Shown here piece by piece: positions 8,780-18,012 of a DNA stretch of 64,000 nucleotides; the first letter of the stretch is position 1; every line of letters starts with the position of its first letter. The notes beneath the pieces were generated by a model that saw only the letters and a list, made by a program, of their open reading frames with translations, was not told the origin of the DNA and made no database searches. This stretch comes from Bifidobacterium santillanense (GTDB lineage Bacteria > Actinomycetota > Actinomycetes > Actinomycetales > Bifidobacteriaceae). The stretch lies in assembly GCF_018555385.1 (NCBI RefSeq), contig NZ_JAFEJS010000003.1, forward strand, positions 1-64,000, written 5' to 3'. The position numbers were made by a program, and so were the translations under genes.

Positions 8780-10015
8780 ATGGTCGACGAATCGGGGAAA
8801 ACGTTGGAATCGCAGGGATCGATGGAGTTTCCGCAGTGGTTCGAGGGATCGGAGTACATGCATCGCGTGGCGTGTGCGATCGCGAAGTACGGACCGATCG
8901 CCCGCACGACGCTGGCGCAGCTGCTGGGACTGTCGCAGGGGGCGCTGTCGCGCATCACGAGCGATCTGATCTACGCGGGCGTGATCGAGGAGCTGCCGGG
9001 CGATTCGGTCTCGCGCGGCCCGCTGCCGCAGGGGTTCACACCCAAGGAGAGCTCGGATCGGCGCGGCCGCCCGCAGACCGCGCTGGCGCTGTGCTCGAAC
9101 GCGCGCACGTTCATCGGCATCAAGGCGCACGGCACGTCGGCGATCGCCGCGGTGGTCAACGCGCACGGCGAGGTCGTCTCCGGGCGGCACGAGTCGGCGT
9201 TCCCGGACCGTTCCCCCGAGTCGGTGACGCAGGTGCTCGCCGGTCTCGTGCGCGAGTGCGTCGACGATGTGACGGCGGCCGGGCTGCCCTCCCCCACCGC
9301 GGTCGGCATGGCGATCGGCGGGCATGTGGCGGACGACCGGGTCGTCACGTTCGCGCCGTTCCTGCGCTGGGATCACGACGTGCCGCTCGCCTCGATGGTG
9401 GAGCGGGCGACGGGCCTGCCGTGCGGCGTGTACAACGACATCGACTCGCTGCTGGTGGACGCCAGCTGGTTCGGGCCGGGCGTCGGGCTGGAAGCGTTCG
9501 CGGTGCTCACGATCGGCGTGGGCATCGGCTATTCGCTGGCGATGCACGGCCGTCCCGTCTCCTGCCCGGACAAGAGCTACGGGCTGCTCGGGCACGTGCT
9601 CGTCGACCCGGAGGGTCCGCGCTGCACGGCCGGGCACATCGGCTGCGCGCAGTGCCTGACCGACGATTCACTCGCCGACCAGTACTCGCAGATGATGGGC
9701 CGGGCGTGCACGTTCGACGATTTCGCGCGCGACGCCCGCGCGGGGGTCCCGCAGGCGTCACGGCTGCTCGACAGGACGTGCTTCCGTCTGGGATCGCTCA
9801 TCGCGACGATCGCGAACATCGCGATGCCGTCGAAGGTGATGATCGCCGGCGAATCGGCGTTCCTCGCGAGGATGGCGATCGACCCGATCCGCGACGGCAT
9901 CAACCGCTACCGGCACAGCCAGGCGTCGCCGGTCGAGTTCACGGTCGTCGACCACGACTGGCAGCTGTGGGCCAAGGCCGCAGCTTCGCGCGTGATCGTG
10001 CGCTACCTGGACTAG
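8780..10015 (+). CDS. ROK-family transcriptional regulator of the alpha-1,6-oligosaccharide locus
   Basis: A 411-aa repressor-type ROK protein. A winged helix-turn-helix (about 30-75, IARTTLAQLLGLSQGALSRITSDL) precedes a sugar-kinase-like ROK domain. The domain has a cysteine-rich CTAGHIGCAQC segment that corresponds to the family's zinc site. It should bind a sugar or sugar phosphate and release DNA. The start is set at MVDESGK because GGAGAGG lies eight bases upstream; a TTG and an ATG further up are in frame but lack such a site. It is divergent from the importer operon. Its stop overlaps the stop of the GH36 gene in the four bases CTAG (10012-10015). Confidence 0.9.
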   Translation: MVDESGKTLESQGSMEFPQWFEGSEYMHRVACAIAKYGPIARTTLAQLLGLSQGALSRITSDLIYAGVIEELPGDSVSRGPLPQGFTPKESSDRRGRPQTALALCSNARTFIGIKAHGTSAIAAVVNAHGEVVSGRHESAFPDRSPESVTQVLAGLVRECVDDVTAAGLPSPTAVGMAIGGHVADDRVVTFAPFLRWDHDVPLASMVERATGLPCGVYNDIDSLLVDASWFGPGVGLEAFAVLTIGVGIGYSLAMHGRPVSCPDKSYGLLGHVLVDPEGPRCTAGHIGCAQCLTDDSLADQYSQMMGRACTFDDFARDARAGVPQASRLLDRTCFRLGSLIATIANIAMPSKVMIAGESAFLARMAIDPIRDGINRYRHSQASPVEFTVVDHDWQLWAKAAASRVIVRYLD

Positions 10016-12324
10016 CGTTCGCGAATCGCGGTGAACAGGACCGCTTGGGCCGGATGGAGGCTCGGCGGGCGCAGACCGTAGGTCTCGAGCGCTCGGCCGG
10101 TGGCGAGGACGCCGTCCGCGGTCCACCAGCCGAGCGGCGACTGGCCGTTGCCGAGGCCCGGGGTTTCCAGATCGAGGTCGAGGTACAGCGGCTGGATGCG
10201 GTAGACGCCGTCCGGGTCGAGACCGGGCACGCGGATCGGCGCGGCCGGGTAGGTCTGGCCGGTGGTCAGCTGCGTGAAGCGGTAGAACGCGGCGGAGCGG
10301 TCGGGCTTGACCATGCCGTCGACGCGCACGGCCGGATCGGCCGCGTCGGCGTGGACGCACGTGTCGACCGCGAACCAGGCGCGGTGGCGCTTGAACTCGG
10401 CGAACCAGGCGCCGAGCTTGTCCAGCGCCTCCTGCGGCTCCTTGAGCAGGTTCCATTCGACGCCCATATGGCCGAAGAAGGCCATCGCCATCCGCAGCTC
10501 CTGGCTGGTGGCGCGGTGCGTGGAGTGCGCGGGGGACGCACCCACGTGCTCGCCCATCATGGCCGGCGGCACGAGCAGCGACGTGTAGCGCTGGATGTCG
10601 GCGCGCTCGACCGGATCGACGCAGTCGGACACCCAGATGCGGCTCGCGAACTCGAGGATGCCGAGGTCCACACGGCCGCCGCCGGACGAGCAGCTCTCGA
10701 TCTCGAGGCCCGGATGCGCCGCGCGCAGGTCGCGGAAGATGCGGTAGACGGCGAGGGTCTGCTCGTGCACGGCCGGACGGCCGGTGCGCGGGGAGACGGC
10801 CTCGGTGACGAGCTTGTTGTGATCCCACTTGATGTAGTCGATGCCGAGCTCGCCGACGAGCGCGTCCATCGCACCGTACAGGTACGCGTAGGCGTCCAGG
10901 TTGGTCAGGTCGAGGACCTGCTGGCTGCGGCCCTGCATCGGCAGACGGCCCGCCGTCGGCTTGAGGACCCAGTCGGGGTGGGCGCGGTACAGATCGGAGT
11001 CGGGGTTGACCATCTCGGGCTCGAACCACAGGCCGAACTCCATGCCCTTGGCGTGCACGTAGTCGGCGAGCGCCTTGAGGCTCCTGTCGCCGTCGGGCCA
11101 GACCTCCTTGGCGATGTGCCAGTCGCCGAGGCCGGAGGTGTCGTCGCGGCGGGAGCCGAACCAGCCGTCGTCGACGACGAAGCGTTCGACACCGGATTCG
11201 ACGGCCTTGTCGGCGAGCGCCTTCAGGGTGTCGAAGTCGTGCTGGAAGTAGACGGCCTCCCATGTGTTGAGGATGATCGGGCGCGGCTTGGCGACGAGTT
11301 CGGGGTGGAGGTCGCGCAGGCGGGTATGGAAGCGCGCGGCGATCTCGTTGAGGCCATCGCCGTAGGAGCCGTAGACCCACGGGGTGGTGTAGGAGTCGGT
11401 GGCGGTGCCGGCGGACAGCGTGATCTCGCCGCCCATGAGCACCTCGCCGCCGCCGATCAGGCCGGTGGTGTACGGCTGGCGTTCGGCGGACAGCACGCTG
11501 TTGCCGCTCCAGCCGACGTGCACGGAGTAGGCCTCGCCGTGCTCGAAGCCGAAGCCGGGCGTGCCGGCGGTCAGGAGCAGGGAGGCGTCGAAGTCGGGGC
11601 GTCCGGCCATCGCGACCTTCTCGAAGCGGCCGACGGTGAGCGGCTGGCGCTGCGGGCTGCGCTCGCGCAGGTGGTGGCCGGTGGTGGTGAGGATCTCGCT
11701 TGCGAGCGCGGGCAGCGGGAAGCCGAGCTCGACCTTGCCGATCTCGAGCGGCGCGACGCCGGCGGCGAGGTCGCGCACGACGGCGCGCTGGCGGATCAGG
11801 CCGCCGTGCAGCAGTTCGGCGGTCCATTCGAGGCCCACGCCCTGCTCGGTGTCCTCGGCGACGACGGTGACGACCGGCGTCTCGACGCTCGCGCCCGGCA
11901 CGGCCACGCGGGCTTCGGCGGGCGTGGATTCGGGGGCGTCGGCGGCCTGCGCGACGTCGATCGCGTCACGCTCGGCGAGGGCGATGCGGATGTCGGTGAC
12001 GGCGAAGCGGCAGAACAGCTCGACGCCGCCGCGACGCACCGTGAGGCGTTCGTCGCCAATCCACGCCTCGCTCTGCGTGGGCAGAATGGACGGCCAGGCG
12101 GTCTCGTCGAGCGCGCCGGAGACACGCTGCGGCTTCAGGGCGTCGTAGGCGTCGAGGAGGGTCTCGGGGGCCGCGAGCGGACGTCCCCAGTGGACGAGGC
12201 GGGGCAGGGCGTCGCCGGCGAGGACGAGGGCGAACGCGACGCGTGCGTCGGCCTGCTCGGCGTAGACGACGGTCAGTGCGGTGCCGTCGGCGGCGGTGCC
12301 GTGGAATCGTTCGATGCGCGACAT
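10012..12324 (-). CDS. GH36 alpha-galactosidase
   Basis: A 770-aa retaining alpha-galactosidase acting on melibiose, raffinose and stachyose ends. An N-terminal beta-sandwich (to about 340) is followed by a TIM barrel containing NTWEAVYF, VVDDGWFGSRRDD and FGLWFEPEMVNPDSD. The nucleophile is D501 in DYIKWDHNK. The acid/base is an Asp of the SDCVD segment (567-570), after the substrate loop SCSSGGGRVDLG. A C-terminal sandwich closes the protein. There is no signal peptide, so it acts in the cytoplasm on imported sugar. AAGGAGATATGCA precedes the ATG. The gene has its own promoter region with the shared 38-bp site, and its 3' end meets the ROK gene. Confidence 0.95.
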   Translation of the reverse strand: MSRIERFHGTAADGTALTVVYAEQADARVAFALVLAGDALPRLVHWGRPLAAPETLLDAYDALKPQRVSGALDETAWPSILPTQSEAWIGDERLTVRRGGVELFCRFAVTDIRIALAERDAIDVAQAADAPESTPAEARVAVPGASVETPVVTVVAEDTEQGVGLEWTAELLHGGLIRQRAVVRDLAAGVAPLEIGKVELGFPLPALASEILTTTGHHLRERSPQRQPLTVGRFEKVAMAGRPDFDASLLLTAGTPGFGFEHGEAYSVHVGWSGNSVLSAERQPYTTGLIGGGEVLMGGEITLSAGTATDSYTTPWVYGSYGDGLNEIAARFHTRLRDLHPELVAKPRPIILNTWEAVYFQHDFDTLKALADKAVESGVERFVVDDGWFGSRRDDTSGLGDWHIAKEVWPDGDRSLKALADYVHAKGMEFGLWFEPEMVNPDSDLYRAHPDWVLKPTAGRLPMQGRSQQVLDLTNLDAYAYLYGAMDALVGELGIDYIKWDHNKLVTEAVSPRTGRPAVHEQTLAVYRIFRDLRAAHPGLEIESCSSGGGRVDLGILEFASRIWVSDCVDPVERADIQRYTSLLVPPAMMGEHVGASPAHSTHRATSQELRMAMAFFGHMGVEWNLLKEPQEALDKLGAWFAEFKRHRAWFAVDTCVHADAADPAVRVDGMVKPDRSAAFYRFTQLTTGQTYPAAPIRVPGLDPDGVYRIQPLYLDLDLETPGLGNGQSPLGWWTADGVLATGRALETYGLRPPSLHPAQAVLFTAIRER

Positions 12325-12420
12325 TGCATATCTCCTTGGGTGCTCGAGGACCGGATCGGATGATCCGTGAGGGTTCACAACGGTTTTGCTGACTCCGATG
12401 GTATGACGGACGGTTTTCCT

Positions 12421-12458
12421 TTCCATCCCCCAGAGTGTTCCCCCACCGAGGAAACTAA
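12421..12458. promoter_or_regulatory. Candidate ROK-regulator operator, site 3 (upstream of the alpha-galactosidase gene)
   Basis: TTCCA at 12421-12425, 24 bases, then GGAAACTAA at 12450-12458. Total length and both ends match the site in the divergent ROK region, and a CCCCC run lies at a similar place within both. It is about 100 bp upstream of the alpha-galactosidase start and 15 bp from the end of the antiporter gene. Confidence 0.6.
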
Positions 12459-12473
12459 TTCGCATGATGCAGG

Positions 12474-14546
12474 TCAGATGCCGGAGTCGGCATCGACCTG
12501 CATGACATAGATGTTGCGGCGCAACGCCTTGGCCTGGGCTCGGGAGATGTCGCCGGCCTCGAACATGTCCTGCACGATGCCGAGCTCGATGCCGTAGCTC
12601 TCCTTCTTGACCTCCTCGGCCTTGCCGGCGGCCGCGGCCGTGCCCTCCATGTTCGGGCGGGCCTTGAGCGACGCCTCCGCGCGGCGGTAATCGAGGATCA
12701 GGGCCGAGCAGAACTCGGTGTTGAACCGGTCGTAGCTCATCTCCTCCTCGAGCATCGAGATCACGTGCTCGATGGCCGCGACCTGCAGCGTGCGCATGTG
12801 CGCGAAGATCTGGTCCTCGCTCACCAGCGGCGTGGTGCGGCGGATGCGGTTGATGCTGCGCTTGACCACGTTCATCGTGCGGTGGCGCCAGCCGCGCATA
12901 CGGCCGCTGATCTGCCAGCCGAGGCGGCCGGAGTCCGGGCCGGCGGTCGTGTGGCGCAGCGTGTTCATGATCTGGTCGAGCATGCGCTCGCACGCCTCGA
13001 CGTTGAGCTCCTGCACGGCCTTGTCCGGGTCGGGGTGCGCCTTCGCATCGACCAGACGGTCACGCACGAACTCCTTTTCCCAGTTGAGCGCGCGGATCTG
13101 CAGCTGACCGTATCCGGCCGGGTCGAGCGCGCCGATGCGGTGCTTGAGGCGGCTGATGCGCTTCGTGTACGAATCGATGACCATGAGCACCGCGCGGCGG
13201 TTCTCCGGGGTGATGCGGCCGGTCAGCTCCTCGACCGTGCGCCGCAGCACCTCGATGGTGATCTCGGCGAGCTCGTCGCCGTTGTCCTTCGCGTGATACG
13301 GCGCGAGCAGCGGCAGCAGGAAGTTCGCGAGCAGCAGCGTGCACACGATCACGCCGGAGGCGATGAAGATCAGCTCGTCGCGCATCGGGAACGGCGTGCC
13401 CGCGGACACGTAGTACGGGATGGTGAACATCAGGGACAGGGTGATGGTGCCCTTCGCGCCGCCGAACGTCATCACCGCGGCCGAACGCCAGCGCTCGCGC
13501 GTCATCGGACGACGCTTGCCGGTGTTGACGTCGCGTGCGATGCGCAGCATGGCCGCCACCCAGAGGAAGCGCATCACGATCACCACGCCGGTGACCAGCG
13601 CGATCACACCGAGCAGCATGTTGTTGCTCACCCACGGGTCGGCCCAGCTGGCGTGCATCGCATCGGGCAGCAGCATGCCCAGCAGGATGAACACGGCGCC
13701 GTTCAACGTGAACGACAGCACGCCCCACACGCTGGAGGCGACGATGTTGGTGCGCGCCACGTTCGGGCCGATGCCGGTGCGGTCGAAGCGCACGAGCAGA
13801 CCCGCGGCGACGACCGACAGGATGCCGGAGACGTGCACCTCCTCGGCGCCCAGATACAGCAGGAACGGCAGGAACAGCTCCATCAGGATGCGCGTGGTGG
13901 TCGTCTCCCAGCCGAGCGAACGCACGGTCTCGAACAGCCAGTTCGCGGCCAGTCCCACCGCCACGCCGAACAGCGCGCCGCCGATGAACGAGACGACAAA
14001 CTCTGCCGCGGCCTCACCCACCGCGAACTCGCCGGTCACCGCCGCCGCGATCGCGAACTGGAAGCCGACGATGCCGGACGCGTCGTTGAACAGCGATTCG
14101 CCCTTGAGCACGCCGCGTTGACGCAGACTGAGCGACGCCTCCTTGCCGAGCGAGGAGACCGCGACCGCGTCGGTGGGCCCGAGCGCCGCGCCGAGCGCGA
14201 GCGCCGCCGCCAGAGGGATGATCGGCCATATCGCGTTGAGAACGAATCCGACCGCCGCCATCGTCGCGATGGCCAGTCCGATGGCGAGCGACAGGCTCAG
14301 CTTGAGCGTCTTGAGCAGCGCGGATTTGTCGATCTCATGCGCCTCCAAGTACAGCAGCGGCGCGATGAACAGCACCATGAACAGCTCAGGGTTGAGCTCG
14401 ACGTCGGGGAAGAACGGCAGGTACGAGGCGGCGGCGCCGAGCGCGATCTGCACCAGCGGCGTCGAGACCTTGGGGATGAATCGGCTGAGGAACGATGACA
14501 GCACGACGGCCGCGATAATGCACAGTATCAGCTCGACGACATCCAT
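12474..14546 (-). CDS. CPA1-family Na+/H+ antiporter
   Basis: A 690-aa membrane protein exchanging cytoplasmic Na+ (or K+) for H+. About twelve membrane helices fill the first 430 residues. The ion site is seen in GPTDAVAV (123-130) and ESLFND (150-155), the Asn-Asp pair typical of electroneutral CPA1 exchangers. A long hydrophilic C-terminus (about 250 residues) holds many charged helices, as in YjcE/NhaP-like proteins, and probably regulates activity. It ends in the region that carries the alpha-galactosidase operator but is not otherwise tied to that locus. The likely role is pH and sodium homeostasis. Confidence 0.9.
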   Translation of the reverse strand: MDVVELILCIIAAVVLSSFLSRFIPKVSTPLVQIALGAAASYLPFFPDVELNPELFMVLFIAPLLYLEAHEIDKSALLKTLKLSLSLAIGLAIATMAAVGFVLNAIWPIIPLAAALALGAALGPTDAVAVSSLGKEASLSLRQRGVLKGESLFNDASGIVGFQFAIAAAVTGEFAVGEAAAEFVVSFIGGALFGVAVGLAANWLFETVRSLGWETTTTRILMELFLPFLLYLGAEEVHVSGILSVVAAGLLVRFDRTGIGPNVARTNIVASSVWGVLSFTLNGAVFILLGMLLPDAMHASWADPWVSNNMLLGVIALVTGVVIVMRFLWVAAMLRIARDVNTGKRRPMTRERWRSAAVMTFGGAKGTITLSLMFTIPYYVSAGTPFPMRDELIFIASGVIVCTLLLANFLLPLLAPYHAKDNGDELAEITIEVLRRTVEELTGRITPENRRAVLMVIDSYTKRISRLKHRIGALDPAGYGQLQIRALNWEKEFVRDRLVDAKAHPDPDKAVQELNVEACERMLDQIMNTLRHTTAGPDSGRLGWQISGRMRGWRHRTMNVVKRSINRIRRTTPLVSEDQIFAHMRTLQVAAIEHVISMLEEEMSYDRFNTEFCSALILDYRRAEASLKARPNMEGTAAAAGKAEEVKKESYGIELGIVQDMFEAGDISRAQAKALRRNIYVMQVDADSGI

Positions 14547-14760
14547 GGTGGTCTTCTCGGTCTCTTTCTTCCTGGGGTCCCTCTCACGCCCCGCTGCTGT
14601 CGTGAGGCGTTGTCCAGATTATAGAAATCGGGTTAGGAAATCGTTAAGCACATGGCGATACGGACGGCCGACGACGCCGATGACGGACGGATTCGCCGCC
14701 GTTGTCGGGTTGGTTCCGGGCGTCTTCGCGCGAGGCGGTCCGCCCCGTACACTTGGCCCC

Positions 14761-15231
14761 ATGATGTTCGACAGGATGACGCTCGGCAGGGCGATGGACG
14801 AGGCGCTCGCACTGGCCGCGCGCGCGGCCGAGGCCGGCGACGTGCCGGTGGGCGCGCTGGTGATCGACGACGCGACCGGCGAGGTCATCGGCCACGGCTT
14901 CAACACCCGCGAGGTCGACGGCGACCCGCTCGCCCACGCGGAGGTCGTCGCGATGCGCGGGGCCGCGGCGACGCGCGGCGGCGACTGGAACCTCGCCGAC
15001 TGCACGCTCGTCGTCACGCTCGAGCCGTGCCCGATGTGCGCGGGCGCGTGCCTGCAGACGCGCATCGGACGCATCGTGTTCGGCGCGTGGGACGCCAAGC
15101 TCGGCGCCTGCGGGTCGATCTGGGACATCCCGCGCGACCCGCACGTCGGCCACACGCCGGAAGTGATCGGCGGCGTGCGCGAGGCCGACTGCGCCCGCGT
15201 CCTGGGCGAGTTCTTCGCCGGGCGACGCTGA
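14761..15231 (+). CDS. tadA: tRNA(adenine34) deaminase
   Basis: A 156-aa zinc deaminase that converts A34 of tRNA-Arg(ACG) to inosine, widening decoding of CGN codons. The catalytic motif HAE (59-61) carries the proton-shuttling Glu, and PCPMC (89-93) gives the two zinc cysteines. GACGSIWDIPRDP near the C-terminus is typical of TadA rather than of free cytidine deaminases. The first of two adjacent ATGs is used; an upstream frame is open but does not look like the family. The gene is flanked by the divergent antiporter and the convergent TauE-type gene. Confidence 0.9.
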   Translation: MMFDRMTLGRAMDEALALAARAAEAGDVPVGALVIDDATGEVIGHGFNTREVDGDPLAHAEVVAMRGAAATRGGDWNLADCTLVVTLEPCPMCAGACLQTRIGRIVFGAWDAKLGACGSIWDIPRDPHVGHTPEVIGGVREADCARVLGEFFAGRR

Positions 15232-15261
15232 GACGCCCGACGCCGGACGGGTCACGCCGGG

Positions 15262-16140
15262 TCACGCCGCCCGGCGCATCGCCTTCAGCGCGACGAACAG
15301 GGAGCGCACGAGCAGCACGGACAGGTAGACGGTGAACATGATCGCGCCGGTGCGCGGCGAGACCGCGGCGGCGATCCACGTGCCGAGCGGCGCGGTGACG
15401 GCGGCGACGATGCCGATGATCGCCGCGGCCTTGACGTGCACCATGTGCCGGCGCACGTTCGCGACGGACGTGGTGATCGAGTTGGGGAACATGGCCAGCA
15501 GCGATGTGCCGCGCGCGATGAGGTCGCTCGCTCCGAAGATGATCGACAGGGCGGGCACGCAGATCGCGCCGCCGCCGATGCCGAGCAGGCCGGCCAGCAC
15601 GCCCGCGACCACGCCGAACGCGATGAGCCCGACCACCATGATCGGATGCATGACGATGTGCGAGTCGCGCGACGGGTTCGACATGGCCTGATTGATGATC
15701 ACGAACACGAGGAACGCCACGAACGCCCATCGCAGGGCGATTTCGGGCAGCTTGGAGAGCAGCCACGAGCCGATCTGCCCGCCGACGAACATGCCGGCGA
15801 ACACGAGCGCCGCGGCCACCCAGTCGACGTCGCCCTCGAGAGCGTACGAGACGACGCCGGAGACGGCGGTGGGCACGATCGCCATCATCGAGGTGGCGGC
15901 CGCGTGACGCTGGGTCAGTCCCAGCCACACCAGCGCCGGCACGATCACGGTGCCGCCGCCGATGCCGAACATGCCGGACAGGATGCCGACGAACACGCCC
16001 ACGACGGCCATGATGGTCAGGCCGCGCGGGGATTCGTCCAGATGGTTCTCGTCGATCGATGCGGCGGGCGCCTCGGCGGGGACGCCGGCGGCCGTCACGG
16101 CATCGTCTGCTGTGGTTGTTGTGGTTTCCGTTGCGTTCAC
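15262..16140 (-). CDS. TauE/SafE-family membrane exporter
   Basis: A 292-aa protein with two repeats of a four-helix unit, each beginning with a glycine-rich segment (SGMFGIGGGTVIVPAL and AGLLGIGGGAICVPAL). The family is linked to export of sulfite or organosulfonates, but many members are uncharacterised, so the substrate is open. The N-terminal 40 residues are Thr/Ala-rich and hydrophilic. The start is uncertain: the GTG of VNATETTTTT is used because it gives the shorter tail; the frame stays open 41 codons further up to position 16263. It is convergent with tadA. Confidence 0.82.
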   Translation of the reverse strand: MNATETTTTTADDAVTAAGVPAEAPAASIDENHLDESPRGLTIMAVVGVFVGILSGMFGIGGGTVIVPALVWLGLTQRHAAATSMMAIVPTAVSGVVSYALEGDVDWVAAALVFAGMFVGGQIGSWLLSKLPEIALRWAFVAFLVFVIINQAMSNPSRDSHIVMHPIMVVGLIAFGVVAGVLAGLLGIGGGAICVPALSIIFGASDLIARGTSLLAMFPNSITTSVANVRRHMVHVKAAAIIGIVAAVTAPLGTWIAAAVSPRTGAIMFTVYLSVLLVRSLFVALKAMRRAA

Positions 16141-16287
16141 GCCGCCCAGTCTAGGACCGTGCGGCATGCGCGGGCGGGCCGGCTTCCATCTATCGTCCGG
16201 ATCGCCGACTACGCCGACTGCGCCGATCGGGGCGAACGCACCGGAGCCGCCGACGGATCGCACGATCGCCGTCCGGGCCGCGACGGA

Positions 16288-16968
16288 TCACAGGATGCCT
16301 GACGTGATGTCGTGGTCGAGCAGCCACTGGCGCAGGTCGGTGAGCTCCTCGAGGCTCACGTTGTGGTCGAGCGCGCGGTAGCTCTTCGTCGTGAGCCATG
16401 TGTGCTCGCCCAGCCACGCCTGCGCGGCGAACAGCTCGTACTTGGGCACGACGTCGTCGTTCTTGCCGTACGTGTAGAAGACCGGCACGTTGTAGTTGTC
16501 GAGGATGCCGTCGGCCGGCGCGGTGCCGGGCACGACGCCCGGCGCGAGGTATCCGGACAGCGACACGGCCGCGCGGTACCGTTTCGGATTGACGCGCAGC
16601 AGATGCACGGCGAGCAGGCCGCCCTGCGAGAAACCGAGCGGCACGACCTGACGTTCGTCGGGCAGGTTGTTCGTCACCCACCGGTCGATCGAGAGCGCGA
16701 GCTCGTAGGCCGCGCGGTCGAGGTCCTCGCCGGTCGGCACCCGTTCGCCGAACCACGCGTACGCGCCGGGCGAGAAGGCGTCGCCGCCGGCGAGCCTGAC
16801 CGGTCCGCGCAGCGACGCGTAGTCGTTGTACGGCGCGATCTGACGCATGAGATCGGCCATCTCCATCTCGTTCGACCCCCAGCCGTGCAGGCAGAGGAAC
16901 ATCGGATGCGTGGGGTGCGTCGCTCCCCCGCCGCGTGAGTACTGCGCCTCGGTCAGGTCAATGGTCAT
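16288..16968 (-). CDS. Alpha/beta-hydrolase, phospholipase/carboxylesterase family
   Basis: A 226-aa serine hydrolase of the esterase/phospholipase (YpfH/Abhydrolase_2) type. LCLHGWGSNEMEM carries the oxyanion-hole HG motif. The nucleophile elbow is GFSQGG with Ser114. An Asp in YTYGKNDDVVP and a His in ALDHNVS complete the triad. There is no signal peptide. The ATG at MTIDLTEAQ is chosen because GAGGCGAG precedes it; an upstream in-frame start adds an Arg-rich tail. The natural substrate cannot be told from sequence. It shares direction with the TauE-type gene, 147 bp away. Confidence 0.85.
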   Translation of the reverse strand: MTIDLTEAQYSRGGGATHPTHPMFLCLHGWGSNEMEMADLMRQIAPYNDYASLRGPVRLAGGDAFSPGAYAWFGERVPTGEDLDRAAYELALSIDRWVTNNLPDERQVVPLGFSQGGLLAVHLLRVNPKRYRAAVSLSGYLAPGVVPGTAPADGILDNYNVPVFYTYGKNDDVVPKYELFAAQAWLGEHTWLTTKSYRALDHNVSLEELTDLRQWLLDHDITSGIL

Positions 16969-17124
16969 GTCTCGCCTCTTCGCTCGCCGCGTATGCCGCG
17001 TGTGTCGCCGATCGTCCGGCATCCGCCCTCGGCGGCGGATGTTGTCCTCGCTCCATTGTGCCTCATCCGCATCGGTTCATCGCGACGCCATTCGCACAAG
17101 TCGGTGTGACTCGGCACACGTTCG

Positions 17125-18012
17125 TCACGAGTTGCCGCCGGACGTCGCGGGGATCTCGCTCAGCGCGCCGCCCCACTCCTGTTCGAGGAGCGTCATCTTG
17201 TCCGACTGGCCGAAGGCGAGCCACTGGTTGCCGGAGAGCAGCCGCCAGTCGCCCTGAGCGGCCGGATCGTCGGCGTTCTGCGTGAGCAGTTCCGCGATCT
17301 TCGTCTGCACCGGCTTGTCATAGAGTCGCGCGGTGGTGTTCGAGTCGAACGTGACGTACGCGACGCGCGTCTCGGCGCACACGGACGCGTTCTCGACGCC
17401 GGGGTACATGCTCACGTCGAGGTCGTTCCAGCCGGCCTTGCATTCGCCGGTGACGCGTTCGATGCCGAAGCGCATCGACTCCGCGCTGTCGACCGGCGCC
17501 TCGTCGTCGGCGTGCGGCTGGACGAGTCCGTCGGGGAAGAGCACGCCGCACACGACGCCGAACGCGAGCAGGAGTCCGGCGAGCAGGAACGCGACGATGC
17601 CGCCCGACGCGACGCGATGACGCCGGCTGTTGCGCGGCAGGTTCGCCTTCGCGACGATGACGGAGACGAACGTGACGGCGATGGCGATCGCGCACGCGAG
17701 GGCGATGTAGCGGCCCGGCACCCTGCCGTCCGGGTCGACGAAGGCGGGCGCGGCCTCGTGCGCGGCGGAGGCGGCGCCGAGCGCGACGGCGACGAGGCCG
17801 GCGAGCAGGGCGACGATCGCGGCGGTCCGGCTGCGCTTGGCGGGTTCGGAGCCGAATCCGGCGCGGTAGACGGTGGTACGGCCGGTACCGTTCCCGTTGT
17901 TGGGCCTGGCCGTGCGGCGGCGCCGTCGAGGACCGTCGTCGCCGTCGTATTCGTCGTATGCACCGCCCTGTCCGTCACCATTCGCGAAGAAGTCGTATTC
18001 GTCGTTCGCCAT
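17125..18012 (-). CDS. Hypothetical membrane protein with three helices and an exposed C-terminal domain
   Basis: A 295-aa protein of unknown function. An acidic, Gly/Asp-rich N-terminus (first 30 residues) ends in an Arg cluster (PRRRRRTAR), followed by three hydrophobic helices (near 65-85, 100-122 and 137-160). The C-terminal 130 residues are hydrophilic and contain two cysteines (GECKAGW and NASVCAET) that could form a disulfide. By the positive-inside rule the N-terminus is cytoplasmic and the C-terminal domain outside. I recognise no family. It stands alone on the minus strand. Confidence 0.7.
   Translation of the reverse strand: MANDEYDFFANGDGQGGAYDEYDGDDGPRRRRRTARPNNGNGTGRTTVYRAGFGSEPAKRSRTAAIVALLAGLVAVALGAASAAHEAAPAFVDPDGRVPGRYIALACAIAIAVTFVSVIVAKANLPRNSRRHRVASGGIVAFLLAGLLLAFGVVCGVLFPDGLVQPHADDEAPVDSAESMRFGIERVTGECKAGWNDLDVSMYPGVENASVCAETRVAYVTFDSNTTARLYDKPVQTKIAELLTQNADDPAAQGDWRLLSGNQWLAFGQSDKMTLLEQEWGGALSEIPATSGGNS

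Noticed and set aside
8734..12363. Plus-strand open frame of about 1,200 codons over the ROK and alpha-galactosidase genes
   Set aside because: It crosses two real genes in the wrong frame or strand and has only composition-driven sequence.
14619..15155. Minus-strand frame opposite tadA
   Set aside because: It overlaps tadA fully and shows no domain; tadA has all catalytic residues.
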